The translations under genes and the position numbers were made by a program. The notes beneath the pieces are model-generated. The model had not been told where the DNA came from. It ran no database searches and saw only the letters and a list, made by a program, of their open reading frames with translations. Shown piece after piece: positions 10,226 through 23,019 of a stretch of 64,000 nucleotides of DNA; the first letter of the stretch is position 1; the number at the start of each line of letters is the position of its first letter. Source of the DNA: Chinchilla lanigera (Eukaryota; Chordata; Mammalia; Rodentia; Chinchillidae); contig NW_004955405.1 of the NCBI RefSeq assembly GCF_000276665.1, forward strand, positions 14,225,423 to 14,289,422. Direction: 5' to 3'.

Positions 10226-13200
10226 AAACTTACTAGGATTAAATGACCAAAAATAACTGAAATATCAAGCTAGGAAGACTATCCATTTCACAAAAGCAAA
10301 CAGCACCTACAAAATTAATAAATTATAGTGAAAACAATAAGTCCTCTCCGTGTTTTTGTGATTTATAATTCTTATAGATGTATGCCATTCTAAAATAAAC
10401 AAAACCCATGCTAATATCACTGAATAGTCACAGTTAAAGAAATACTGTTTATTCATTGTCAAAATTAAGAACTACATATTTGCTTTTAAATCTTTAACAG
10501 CTATTGTTGCCCTATTAGTGCACATGTGACATCTTTTATTTTCACTCAACAGAGATTGTCTCTTTAATCTTTTCCCATTACTTCTACACTGATTGTTACT
10601 ATACAAATGTGTTATGTATTCCTCTGGGAATAGTTTAATGATAAAATACTGGACTATAAATGTAAACTGCCTCTTCTTCCTTAATTAAAGTCCATCATTT
10701 AACCAAAATGTTGTGCACTTACTTGTTTGCAGGGGAAAAGGCATTACAGACATCCCACTATCCTGCCATTCAAATGTCATTCCATCAGGATAATGTAAAT
10801 AGTAAACTGAAATCATCACAGTGGTCTACTACAAAACAATTACTGGTCAGACTTACAGGTACTAGGTTGCTATAAAATCCATGCCTCATTTTAACATTGA
10901 GGTTCCGTTTAAATCTATTTCAATCCTTATCAGAACATGTGAAGTGTAAAGCATTTTGCAAATGCAATGTTAAAATCTTCTTTTTTAAATTTATTTACTC
11001 ATCATAATAGTCCCACCAAGGATTACAGTAAATGGAACATACTCATGTTGGAGCACTTTGCCTCTACTAATGCCACTGAATGTTCCAAGAGTCATACTCC
11101 AACATGGAAGAATGTTGCTCCTCCTTTATCTAGGGAAATAATTAAATGCACTTTATTGAAGTCTGCATCCCACATGTTTGTCAAAATTTTGATAGTGTTC
11201 ATTGTTTAGTTATTCCTATACCGTATGTCAAGTGTGCAGATCTATTTTATAAATATGTAAGTTGATGAGTTCTGTGTGTGCAGTGATCCAAGTCTGAAAA
11301 TAAGCTGCTATCTCAGTGTCAAAACAGATCAGCAGATATAAAAAATGTGGGAAACACACTTCGATCCTGTATATCCCAAGATAATTTGAATGCCAACAGG
11401 GAAAATCAATTCAAGAACCTAAGAAATTAAAGATAACTTTGATTGGAAAAAAAAAAAAATCTCTGCCAAATACTTTGCCAGCTCACGTATTTAGGACTGT
11501 TGCTATAACACAGGCCTTCTTTGCTGAATTAAAAAAAGGTGGCCCCCTCTGGGAAGATGAACTTTTAAAGGCGTAGACATTTTGAGAGTTAATGCGACCT
11601 TGTTCAAAGGTACTTGTTGAAAGAGATGCCTGTTGGTTTTCAGCGTACCACACTCCTTTGGCTTAATCCTACACAACCTACAATTCGGCTATACACAGTC
11701 AGCGTGCAGACATTTTTCCTAAACTCACTTTCTTCAACAAGCAGTGAGAAAAAAGGTTAATGAAATACAAAAGCATTCGTTAGGTAAATGTTCTCATTAT
11801 GATAGGTGTTTGTTATTTGCTTACCTCCCGCTTTCTTTAAATCTTAATCCAGGTATATCTTCTCAGCCCATGCATTTGAACTAATGGGCAACGCCTTATG
11901 CAGGTGATAGGATACTATGCAAGCTAGTAGTTTTTACAACTAGCTCTACAAATATGCATTTGTATTTGCATAAATTGTTACTGAAAATTTTTGCATAATC
12001 TCACTGATCATACATTAACAAAATTAAACATTGTTAAATTTTTCAGTAGTCCCCCAAATTTTTCTCTACTGTGAATTCAAGATACAAATATAACTTTTGC
12101 TTTAAGCCAGCCAAATTGATAGAAAGCAAGATATATATTCCATCAGCTAAAATATCTTAAGATATTTAGATATTTCTTCTAGATTTTTCTGTTTAGAGGG
12201 TCTTCTGTTGTACCAGTGTACCTAAGTTTGCTTAAATGAAGTAGTAGACAGATGTTAGTGGAATTCTCAAGCTTTAAACCATCTAACAAGATTCACTTTA
12301 ATGTTTATCATTATATTCTTAAAATATACCACCACTATAAATACATGTCAAATACCACACCTAAATTAGATTACCGTAATTACTGAATGATTTTCAAATA
12401 CTAAGATATTAGAAGTGTATTTGATACTAAATAGTAAGCACTCAACAAAAATTGTCATTAATGTCTTTATAGCCATAAGAAAAATCTAAAGATCATAAAA
12501 CTCACATAGATTTTTGTTGATGTAGTAAAAAATTTTTAGTAATGTTTAAAAAGTATATATAGTCTGATAGGTCTTATACTCTTTGTAATTTCTTGTAGAA
12601 ATTTAAATAGGTGGCAAAGTAGAGGAGTAGTTCAACACTTACATATTTAGTTCATAGTAAGTAATACAGGTGAATGAAACATTTACAGGGATAGTTAAGC
12701 AAAAGAAGGTAAAAGTAAATGCAAAAGATGAAAAGTAGGCATCTGGATGAAGAAAAATATCATGCTATTATTATTTGATTCCTTTTAAAAATATCAGCTC
12801 TGTGTATTGACTTCTCAGAGCCTACACTCCTTCAATGTTAAGAGGAGGAGCTGTTGGAACTAGAGTAAATATAACAAAGGTGTAAGTTTCTGTAGGTGGG
12901 AGATAACTTATTCTAAGGAGATACTTATTTTAGTCTTAAATAATAATTTGTTGAATTTAGAGATTTAGGCAAGTCTAAATTTTTCCTGTGACAGGACTCA
13001 AAATACTTCAGTATTTGCACAATGCTAAGATTTTCTGCTTCATCTGAACATTAAGTGTAAGATATCAAGAGTTAATCTTACTTGCTCAAATATGGACTAT
13101 TTAGGTCTTGTACCTTGGTGGAGGGCTGAGTTTCAACATTGCTATTGGTTATTTAATGCCTACGATTAATAAATATCCCGTGGAGATGTTAAAGTTTTTA

Positions 13201-13784
13201 GCTATAGAAATAACTTTCAAAAAGAACATTGTAGGATAAGTCCTACAATCCATGAGCCTCATGTTTCCGCTCAACATTATTTTGCACTTTTAAACTCATG
13301 TTACGTTGCATTAGTTTCATTCAACAGAGGAAAAACTGTTGTACCTGGCCAATGCTGGTACTGTTCTGCTTGAAGCCAGGAATTTAAAAACAGCTTCAAG
13401 TCTCCTGCTTTGTTATTGTTATCACCCCTAAATGTACTTCTGGTCTATGAAGGCATATTGAGGAAAAATTACTGGGAAGTGTTTGTGAGATGGCTCCAAT
13501 TAACAATAAATCAGTTATGGAATTTTCTAAGTGTACTGATCTTTTCTCCTTCTTATTCAGATTTGATTCACTACAATTTGAGTACAGGACACAAAGAACC
13601 CTCAAATGGGATCTGCCATGTGAGAGTTTAAAAATATTAATGTAACTAATGGAATAAAGTGGGGACCATAGACGGGCTCTTTATTCAGAGAGAGTACCTT
13701 TCTGGGTTTAGAGTGTTTAATTAAGATGCTTTGGATCAAAGGTCCATATTCTTTTTCTATATTCATAGCCATACTTTTAACCTA
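10226..13784. other. Unassigned, mostly AT-rich; one balanced segment
   Basis: No gene or named repeat. Around 11,450-11,900 the composition is more even, CpGs persist and binding-site-like words occur: ttcaaagg (TCF/LEF-like) and two copies of cttaatcc (Otx/Pitx-like, near 11,663 and 11,846). A short palindrome (aaatatcttaagatattt) lies at 12,150-12,167. Confidence 0.45.
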
Positions 13785-14012
13785 CTATCATACTAATAAA
13801 CAAAGACACTAATACATTACCAGACCCTCTTCTAAGAATTTCACATACATCAATTCACTCAAATCTCTCATATTATGAAGTAGATGTTTGGTGTCTGCCT
13901 ACTGAATCAGATAAAGAACCTAAAGTACATGGAAGATGTTGATCTGCCCCAAGTCACATAACTGGTGAGCAATGAGTCAGGATCAAAGCACAAAACAGGA
14001 GCTCCATGGGTG
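13785..14012 (-). mobile_element. MIR SINE, antisense
   Basis: The plus strand follows the reverse complement of MIR: 'ttctaagaatttcacatac', 'atcaattcactcaaatctct', 'tatgaagtagatg', then 'ccccaagtcacataactggt' and 'gagtcaggatcaaagc'. An insertion or scrambled patch lies near 13,888-13,925. Divergence is high, as expected for this ancient mammalian family. Confidence 0.75.
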
Positions 14013-17000
14013 TGTGACGTGTGCAGTTATACAAGGCCCTGCTCTCATCAGACCCTACCTTGACTTCTCCTGGCCACACCCATGACACTGCGTCAAATTT
14101 TGCCCTTTGTGTGAAAGATTTTCCTAGAGATGTAAAATCATTTGTCTCTACTTTGCACCTTTCACGTTACCCGATTACGCACATCACAGACCTAGAAAAG
14201 CTCTTATAGAGTAAAGAAGGCTAACAGAACAGCACTGAAGACTGGGAAAACTGGTTTCTACTTGTAACAACATGCTTATGCACATTACAAGTTAGATTTT
14301 GTTTTAAACTTTCCTAAATTGAAGTTCAGAGATGCCTGGTAACCAACAGGCAAAAAGCTAGAACTTAAGAATGCAGGGTATGACTGCAGGTGGCAATAGT
14401 TCCTATACATCTGAGGCTCCAGAATTTGACACACTAAGGGAGAGGGGGCAGCTAAAGTCCTGAGTGACTGTGCCTAGATCCTACAACCATCTATCTGTTC
14501 AGAGATCTCAAGGCATTGCATATCTGTAAAGAGATAGAAGACGAGGCAGCAGGATAGTACATTCATTGGCACTCTGGAAGGCTGACAAGAATGAAGAGGG
14601 GAAAATTCACAGGAATGACTCTCCAAGACTATGGCACTGTGATTACTTTGCTTTACTACAAATCATGCATAGATAGAAAAATAGGAGGCTTGTAAACTCA
14701 AAAAGCTCATTGGTTGAATAGTGGTGGGACAAATGAGGAGATATTTAGCTAGAAACTTTTCTAAATCTTTGGACTGTCAGTTGGAGCCCAGACTGTTGTA
14801 CAAATCCAGAGACAGCAATGATCTTGAATAGAGTTGTGCTTCTGAAGTTTTTTCTGACACTGATCATGAGAGAATAAGATCCCCTGGAAATTAGCTCAAT
14901 TTTACTCAATACCTAATGGTAGGGCAAACAATGAATGTGTGTGGGCTTCTACTTTGGCAGTATAGAAAGGAAAGGGGCTCATGAGTTTAATTTCTTAGAC
15001 CATGAATTATTCTCTAGGATAGAAGGGACTTGCTCATGTTCCTGCAGGCAGCCTCTGTGATGCGTTTATAATTGAAATGTTCCCAGAATCTGCAGGTTTA
15101 AATTAGGGACTAATCCTGCTACTGATGTAACAAATTATTTGGAATGTAGTAGGTTAAAATCATATAATGCTATGTGTTAAATTTCTTGCAATCAGAAGAC
15201 CAAAGTATCTAACACGGCTGTGCCTCTTCTGGAAATTCTGAGAGAGACCTCATTCCCTTGCCTTTTTCAGCTTCTAGAGGCTGCATGCATTTATGAGTCT
15301 TTTCCCTCTGTTTTTGAAGACAACCACCATGTTTGAATCCTTGTCATACTGACTTATCCTAACCTTTACTTCTCTTTACCATATCTTCTTCTCTTGTCCT
15401 TATCTTCCTGCCTTGCTGCTGAAAATACCATTATAAATGCATTAGGTCCACTTGGGTACTGTAGGACAGTCATTCCATTTCAATATTCTTAAACTACTCA
15501 TACCTACAAAGTCTCTTCACTATGTGAAGTAACATATCCAGAAGCTCTTCACACAGAAAATCTTTGAAGGGATGGCCATTATTCTACCAATCACGAAAGT
15601 GCATAAAAAGGGAAGGGGCTGTAGTTTTCAAGAAATATTTTCTAAAAGTTCTGTTTTCCCTAGAGGTCTCAACTAAAAATGAATCTGTTGCTCTGGGGTC
15701 ACAGGGAGATGTTTGCTTTTTATTAGAAGCCAGAGTACACTTCAGAGACAAAGGAGCTAGCACTTCATCACTGCTCTGAGAATACTGTCTGCTTTGAAGT
15801 GGGGGGATCTGGAAGTGAGCTGAGAGTTACTCATATTTAGGGGGCATGCCAATTAGTCAGTGTAGGAAAGAATTAGGGCTCACAATGACAGGAGGTAGTG
15901 ATTTCCTCCTTACCCTGCTTTGGGAAATTTACAATTGTCACAGGATAATTTACCAAGCTGCTGATTGCTGTCTCCAACTGATCTCCGCAGGAGATTCCAG
16001 TAGGATGAAAAGCTAATTTTGCCTTCCTCTCTTTCAAGAAGTTTTAGGGTTTTGGTTTCAAGGACTGTGGATGAATTCTATGTTTTATATTACAAAAGAT
16101 TACTAGGCATTTGTTAAAAATCCTAATCTAAGTTCTCGAATATGAGGAAATATAGTTGAGTATTTTGGAGAGGAAAGAGATAAAGTCTGATGTGTGATAT
16201 TTCTGAATTGACAGATTGCTTTCCAAAATAAATAGTGCAAGATTTTGCGAAAAAGAAAATTTAGATGATTTCCATCAGAACCAGGAGTTGTCATGGAATT
16301 CTGACATGGTCAGTTGATGTGCTTGTTGAAGCTCGTAAACGTCAAATACCTTTGTCTCCCCTCATCTGTAGGCGTAGCTGAGAGAGGATCCTTGAGCTAT
16401 AATAAATAATTTGGCGCAAATAATGGAAAAATACAATTCAGCGGAATTAAATAATGAATACGAATGTATTGATTGAAGTACTTAACAATTCTGAGATGAT
16501 AGCAGACATGATGATTGTACTCTCACAGGTGGTAGGAGGGGAGAAATAGGAAAAATACTCAGCCTTTTGAGGATATGGTAAGGTTGGCACTGATACACTG
16601 GATGACTGTTGCTACAAACGATTCATGAAATTCTGAGAAGCCAGCTCTTCCCAAGATGTGCTTTTCTATTTTTTATTTCCTTAGAGAACACACGCCAATC
16701 TCCACACTCTCATGTCATTAGAGGCTGATCCTAATTTCACCTCTCTCTGCCACACATTAATGGAGCCCAATTATTTCTTGCATCCAACCTCCTGAAAACT
16801 TTTAAAACCATTTGCTCAAGATTTCATTCATAAATTTTAGATGAATATATACATTGGTACATGTGAATAGTGACTTTTAAATAGTATTAAATGATAAAAT
16901 ACACTGCTTAATTTTTAAAGTATAATTGTACATATAGGAAAAATATTCATACAGCAATGTCTTCTGTGACATTACTCACAATAGAATGTCAAAATTAATT

Positions 17001-17521
17001 CAATATCTGTAGGCACATTTATACTAGAGTGTTATAGAGTTATTAAACATCATACTCTCTAGCTTTTAGTGATGTTATTTTTAATAAATAGCAGACTATA
17101 GATTAAGCTCATAACATTATTTTATTTTCTCTGAATACATCAACAGAGAGGAAAAGAGTTTATATGGATTTATAAAAGAAGTAATAATTATACCTACAAA
17201 AGATGTAAGAACTTTTAGTGTGGAAAAGAAATTAAGTCAAAGCTGAGGTAGGAGCATCATAAGTTTCATGTCACCCTGGGCAATTTCAAAAGACACTGTC
17301 TCAAAACATTAATTCAGGCTTCAAATCAATTTTATTTGATTAAAAAATAGTTTGACTTCAGCGTGATCTTACTGATGTTTCATGAGAAATACATGGCTAC
17401 AGAGTTTAGGTTATAATCATTATAATTCAGTCACAATATTCCCAAGGTATAAATTGTGATGTTAACAATAATAAATCATATCTTATTGAAAGACTCACCT
17501 GTCTGAAAATGTATGGAAATG

Positions 17522-17523
<2 letters not shown>
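14013..17523. other. Unassigned sequence
   Basis: No gene and no repeat I can name. Short open frames on both strands lack domains. Near 16,400-16,470 a patch with 'ttggcgcaaataatgg' and several TAAT/ATTA words keeps CpGs, which is weak evidence for a conserved element. Confidence 0.45.

Positions 17524-17565
<42 letters not shown>
17524..17565. repeat. (GT)21 microsatellite
   Basis: An uninterrupted GT dinucleotide array of 42 bases. It creates the run of Cys-Val codons in a chance open frame on the plus strand (17509-17784). Confidence 0.98.
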
Positions 17566-17568
<3 letters not shown>

Positions 17569-18213
17569 ATACAGTGGAAGAAATCTTTTACTACAAATTG
17601 TCTTCTATCTGCTGTTTATTTCATTGTGTCTACTTTGCATCTGGTTTTCTTCCAAGTCCCTTTGTGGTACCTATTTGAGGATGACAGCTGCAGCTATTCA
17701 TGTGAGGTATTAGGCGTGCTCCCTGAACTGCCAACATTGCCATCTGCTGTCCTGAGAGCTGTCACTGCAATCACCTGGGCCTGATTCCAGGTAACATCAC
17801 TCCCATCATCAAGGCTGGGAAATTCCTAGAATCACAAAGGTGTTGATTTCCTTCTGGAGTTCTTAGTGTTACCATTGTGTTATGCTCCAGCAATGAGTAA
17901 AGGAAAGTATGTTCTCTTTTTATGTTACATTCTTCTAGAATAGGTACTAAAGTTCAACATCTTACAGTCAGTCATACACATTCCTTTTTCTTTGTAATTC
18001 AAACATGTCTCTGTGTGAGGGCAAAGCAATAAAAAGCTGTCCAATGAACAAGATACACTCAGACTAATTATTCTTTTCCATAAGATAGCTCATCTCCCAG
18101 GGTCTCTTTGACTGAAACAAATGATATTGACAGCAAGATGAAGCATCCACTAATGTTTATGGAAGGATTATTAAGCGTCAGGCATTGCTGCAAATATTCA
18201 GAAAAGGGCCATC
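17566..18213. other. Unassigned sequence
   Basis: No gene recognised. A possible short MIR-like fragment ('ttaagcgtcaggcattgctg') lies at 18,170-18,190 just before the LTR, too short to be sure. Confidence 0.4.
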
Positions 18214-18577
18214 TTGGTTACTTTTCTGTTGTTGCTGAGACAAAATACCCAACACCCAAAATTAAGACAGGAAACGTTTCTTTAGCTCACAGTTTGTAGC
18301 AGTTTCAGTCCAAGGCAGGGGGACATGGCTGAGGGACAAGAGTTCATGGTGGCAGAAGACCCCAAAGCAACAAGAGCAAAAGTGGGAAAAGCAAGCCTCT
18401 TTCCTTCCCTTATATTGTATGCAGGCTACCCGCCCTAAGGCAAGTACAGCACTCACACCATCTCCATGTCCTCTTGCACAGGATGAGGATATTTACAAAG
18501 CAAGGACACTGGCATCCTGATGAATTGCTTATACTTCTAAACTTCTCAGGTTGACACAATGTATCAACCATTACAAG
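18214..18577 (-). mobile_element. MaLR-type solo LTR, subfamily B, antisense
   Basis: The left end 'gttgctgagacaaaataccc', followed by 'aacacccaaaattaag' and 'tttagctcacagtttgtag', mirrors the 3' end of the complete copy at 32.8 kb. 'cagtttcagtccaaggcagg' marks the middle. The right end fades in 'atgtatcaaccattacaag'. Two chance open frames on opposite strands overlap its edge. Confidence 0.8.
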
Positions 18578-19201
18578 GACTGCTAGGAAATACAGTGTGT
18601 TTAAGTTTTTAAACAGTATTATAAGAAAGACAATTAACTACTTATCCTCCTAACAGTACTCCCTCTTTCCTCAAACACAGTTATCCCATCATTCTTGCCA
18701 TTTTCTGAAAGTTCTTTCTCATGATTGCCTTTAGGGGGTGCAATAAAATACACAATTAGTACTGCTGCCATCTGCCATCCAATGGAAAAACAGGGATATA
18801 AAACATCACCACGTGTCCTCATCTACTTTACTAATCATATCTGGCACTGTGCAAGTTTTATCTCAAATTTAAAATCTAAATGATGCTGGAATGTAAACAT
18901 TTTGAATCAGTTCAAGATATCAAGGCAATCATGAGTGCAGCAGAAGACAACCACGATATAGTACTTCCAGAACTTCTTCAGAAATTGGCAAGAATGATTG
19001 GATAAGTGTGCTCAAAGAAAAGGGAAATATTTTGAGGGGAAATGCCTCTGTTACAGTAATAATTATTGTGAATTTCAGCATTTATTGTATTTTCTACTAC
19101 ACTGCCCATGGTCACTCATGCTTTTCTTCCTGTTTTTAGAATGTTTGGCCTACATAATAAATAAATTTATAGTGGAGAATTGGTGTGTATATATATATAT
19201 A
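18578..19201. other. Unassigned sequence ending in a (TA)n run
   Basis: No gene or named repeat. The last 15 or so bases before the gap are a TA dinucleotide run, which explains why the assembly stops there. Confidence 0.5.
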
Positions 19202-19403
19202 NNNNNNNNNNNNNNNNNNNNNNNNNNNNNNNNNNNNNNNNNNNNNNNNNNNNNNNNNNNNNNNNNNNNNNNNNNNNNNNNNNNNNNNNNNNNNNNNNNN
19301 NNNNNNNNNNNNNNNNNNNNNNNNNNNNNNNNNNNNNNNNNNNNNNNNNNNNNNNNNNNNNNNNNNNNNNNNNNNNNNNNNNNNNNNNNNNNNNNNNNNN
19401 NNN
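19202..19403. other. Assembly gap (202 N)
   Basis: A run of 202 undetermined bases, entered from a (TA)n tract on the left and left into TATA-rich sequence on the right. Open frames read through it are meaningless. It probably hides a long AT-rich simple repeat. Confidence 0.99.
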
Positions 19404-21363
19404 TCAGTTGAAGAATTTTGTATTATATATTATTATATATATTACATCTTGATCCATATTCATCCATTGATCCTCATGACACCAGGAGAATTTTAGAAGA
19501 TATGCTTTTCATTATGATAAAAATGTGTAGTGTGTTTCATCCCCTTTATGGAGCTATTTTAGTATATAAATTATTACTTTTTCTAAGCCTGTCTTCAAAA
19601 CCCTTAGGCTCAAATTGAATAAGTAGACCAGGATAAGTAAAGATATCAGTTATCTCATCTATCAAAGGTTGACAATGAAAACTGCAATAGTTTCAATAGA
19701 AAACACTATTCTGATATCTAATGCATATAGTGAGGTATGTTAAGTGTATAATAACACTAAAGTCAAATGCAGAAGACCAAACGTACACAGTCAGAGTAAA
19801 GTATAAATTGAAATAGGGCTTGCTTGTGAAAGGTAGACTGTTAAGTTTTCTCTTGTGATAGGTGAAGAAAGCCTCATGCCTTTAAGTTGCTCACACCAGT
19901 TTTTTCTTTCCTACATCCATTTCACTGTCTAAACCCTAAAATAGAGCCAGTGTTACACACCTAGTGCTTTATTAATTTCCAAGCTTCCCTAAGTGTCCAA
20001 AGGCACTTCAGTTGGTCCTGTCCCCAAAAGACCTTTACTTTTCATATGAAAAAATTGAACTAATTTTTCCAATTAATTTTAGTTTAATTTTGGCCTTCAG
20101 TGACTCAACAACCACTAAGAACTCAAACATCAGATACAACTCTCAAATTTTATTTTGGGATGTCTCTTCTTTGAACACAATTTCTACCTCTTTGCTTTCC
20201 TAACTTGCAATTACCTTGTCTTCCTTTCATTTACTTACTTCTTTTATCATTTTTCTTTCCTGCTCTACTTTAATGGTAAAGTCCAACACATCAATAACTG
20301 ATTGCTCATAAGAATGCAGAAGTCCCTATTTCCTTTCACCTATTAAGTTTTGTTTATGTTGTTGGCATATTGGTTTGGCATATATTAGTTGAATTCTGAT
20401 TTTAACAGTTCAAGTAGTAGAGGAGATTATAGAGGGAAATAATTTGCAGTGCCAGTCTGTGTGGAAGACAAGGAGTTATTCAAATGCAAGCTTCCTAAAG
20501 CTATGACTATAGAGCATTCTGTGTTTCATGATAATTTTATGAGCTAAATACTTTTGACTGATAGCAGATAATTTTTTCTACCAGAATCAGAGCACTTTCA
20601 TCAAAAAGGCACTCTCTGACTTTAGACCTGAGAAAGAAGTGGAAATTCATGAAATAAAGAAATGCACAGAGGAATCAGAGGAAAATAGATACCAAAGACT
20701 ACCAAACAAAAATCTAATAATAAAAAAACATCATAAACTCATGGGCTCTTGAGATGAGGGTCTAAAGATTAAAGCATATTACATGCTGTGCTGATGAATA
20801 TGTATCTTATCCATCCTGAAATGAAAATCTACAAAGGTTATAAAATCAAGTTTTGTCTGTGTTCTTAAAAATTGTTACCTACCTCAGCCACTACTGAATA
20901 TCTGTATGTCATAAAGAAGCAACTGGATAGAAGAAATGAATATATTTCCATATCAATGAACCATGAAAACTACTTGAAATTTACTCTTCTCTTTGAATTA
21001 AAATCATAAGGACTACATAGAAGAATCACAAATTAACATATTCATAGTTAATCACAAGGATTAATAAATCAGATTAGATATCTGAAAAAGAAGGCTTGCA
21101 TTAAGATATCACAGAGAATTTTTTTTTTTTTCTTAAAAGAAATAAATATATACACAACGGAGACCGTTACTTAGATGAAAAGACAGAGGTAGTGTGTCAT
21201 AGTCAGGTCCAGGCCAGGAATACTAGCTCCAGGTGGCAATAACATACAGACATAAATATGAGAATAGTACACATAGATGAAGGAGAGGATGTATTGTTTC
21301 AAAAAAAGCATTGCACATATAAAAGGAAGTAAATGAAAACAATTTAATGAGTAGGATCGGAAC
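19404..21363. other. Unassigned AT-rich sequence
   Basis: No gene or nameable element. A T-run is present at 21,120-21,131. Confidence 0.5.
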
Positions 21364-21764
21364 TGCTATGGTTTGATTTTTTTTTTTTTTGTCCTCTCTA
21401 AAGCAGGTTGAAACTTCATTCCAATGCAATGATATTGTGAGATGTGACCTAGGGGGTGAGAGGTGATAGAGCCATGACAGCTCCAGCCATATGAATGAGA
21501 TCATGGCCTTTATAAAATGGCCAGACAGAGTTTACCCCTGTCATCCTGCCATCTTCTGCCACATGGAGACACACAATTTCCCTCCTCTTCAGAGGACACA
21601 GGGTCCTAGGCACCATCTTGGAAGCAGATACTGCAGACACTGAATTTGCCAGCACCTTAACCCTGGACTTTCCAGCATCGAGAACTGTAGGAAATAAGAT
21701 TCTGTTCCTTATAAATTACCCAGTCCCAAGCATTCTTTTAGACTACCACAAGACAGAATAAGAG
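21364..21764 (+). mobile_element. MaLR solo LTR (MST/MLT1-like)
   Basis: It starts 'tgctatggtttg', followed by a T-run in place of part of the normal start. It then contains 'ttgaaacttcattccaatgc', 'gccatgacagctccagccat', 'ggcctttataaaatggccag' (the promoter-like region), 'ccatcttggaagcagatact' and 'aactgtaggaaataagattc' (the polyadenylation region), and ends near 'acaagacagaataagaga'. This is nearly full length for an MST/MLT1-type LTR in sense orientation. No gag or pol sequence adjoins it, so it is a solo LTR. Confidence 0.85.
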
Positions 21765-22440
21765 ATGAATCAGTATAATGGACTAAATAGCAATTCTAGG
21801 CATAAAACAATAAATAGAGGGAACTATGTTGCCAGGGTCCACAGAGCTAAAACCATGGAGACGGAGGCACTGCAGACAGCAGAGGTCGCTCAGTTCAGCC
21901 ACAGCATTGCGGCACAAACAGACCTGGGCAATGGAGCACAGATACATGCTCTCTTTCACCTCCCTCTTTCTCGTCTCTTCTCCATCCCCAATTCATCCAC
22001 AAATCAAGAATAAGAGAGGCTGGAGGACCAGTTGAAGAGATCCCCTTTCATGGTCATGAATCCCCACAGAGAAAGGCTGGGAAAAGAAGTGGAGGGGCAA
22101 ATGGAGAATTAGAACAAGATATAGTAAGAATAGGTAATGAATGGACATCATAAGCAAGACTTGATAAATATGGACATTTAATAGAGCTGTGAAGAAACTG
22201 AAAGTAGGTTGGAAAGGACTAGGCATTTCTCATCTTTGTGATGTCTGGATAATAATCAGACTGAATAATATACTTGTTTGTAATACTACTTTTTATTTAA
22301 ATGCCCAGCTGCTTTTGTATGTTAGTAATGGTAGTGAGGATAAAATAAAATAAAAGTGTCTTCATTGGACCCACAAACCTTACTCATTTCTGAAAATGGC
22401 TTTGTAACTCACTGTAATAAGAAATGCAAAATCTTAGTAG
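21765..22440. other. Unassigned sequence
   Basis: Two overlapping plus-strand open frames (21765-22013 and 21826-22035) and a minus-strand frame occupy a more GC-balanced patch, but none shows a domain or splice context. No repeat is recognised. Confidence 0.4.
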
Positions 22441-22557
22441 GCCAGGTGGTTCATGCCTGTAATTTCAGCACTTGGGAGGTTAAGGAAGGAGGATCTCCAT
22501 GAATGCAAGGCCTGACTGGGTTACATGGTGAGACCTTATCTCTCAAAAAAAAAAAAA
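22441..22557 (+). mobile_element. B1-type SINE without internal duplication
   Basis: A 7SL-derived B1: it opens 'gccaggtggttcatgcctgt' and runs through 'cagcacttgggaggttaagg' to 'ggtgagaccttatctct' plus an A-tail. Unlike the copies at 44, 58 and 61 kb, it lacks the internal quasi-duplication, so it is probably an older proto-B1 type. The duplication aagaaatgcaaa at 22419-22430 and 22558-22569 flanks the insertion. Confidence 0.85.
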
Positions 22558-22569
22558 AAGAAATGCAAA

Positions 22570-23019
22570 TCAACCTTATATATCATCATGTTTTTACTTA
22601 AAAAGTACTGCAAGGTCTTTAAAAAAAACTGTGATTTTTAAAACTTGACTACCTCAGGCATTCCAAAAATGTTTAGGTTGTGTTTTCTATATTACTTTAA
22701 TATTAAATTCAATCTATATTTTGACTTCATAATGGCCTTAGGTGTATCAAATAGTTTATCATTTTATACAAGGCCAGAGTTCGCAAACACTTAAGGTAAA
22801 AATTGCTCTTACATTAACTTCAATTTTGGGATAAATGACTGAGGTCTTTTGTTTATTGTAAGACACTCTAGAATTAGTTACTCATGTGTATAAAATATAA
22901 GAATGAATAATTTATTGAATTATTATTCAATTAATTCAAAACGGCTGTGTATATCTCTATACTAGTCCTAGTTGTTAGTAGATCCTGACTTCTCTTTATT
23001 TCTCTTCTCTTCCTCCCAT
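22570..23019. other. Unassigned AT-rich sequence
   Basis: No gene or repeat recognised; it may include diverged edge sequence of the L1 piece to its right. Confidence 0.4.

Noticed and set aside
17509..17784. 91-codon frame with a Cys-Val repeat
   Set aside because: The repeat is a (GT)21 microsatellite read as codons; nothing else suggests a protein.
18998..19496. Plus-strand open frames of 90-137 codons
   Set aside because: They are open only because they run through undetermined bases of the assembly gap.
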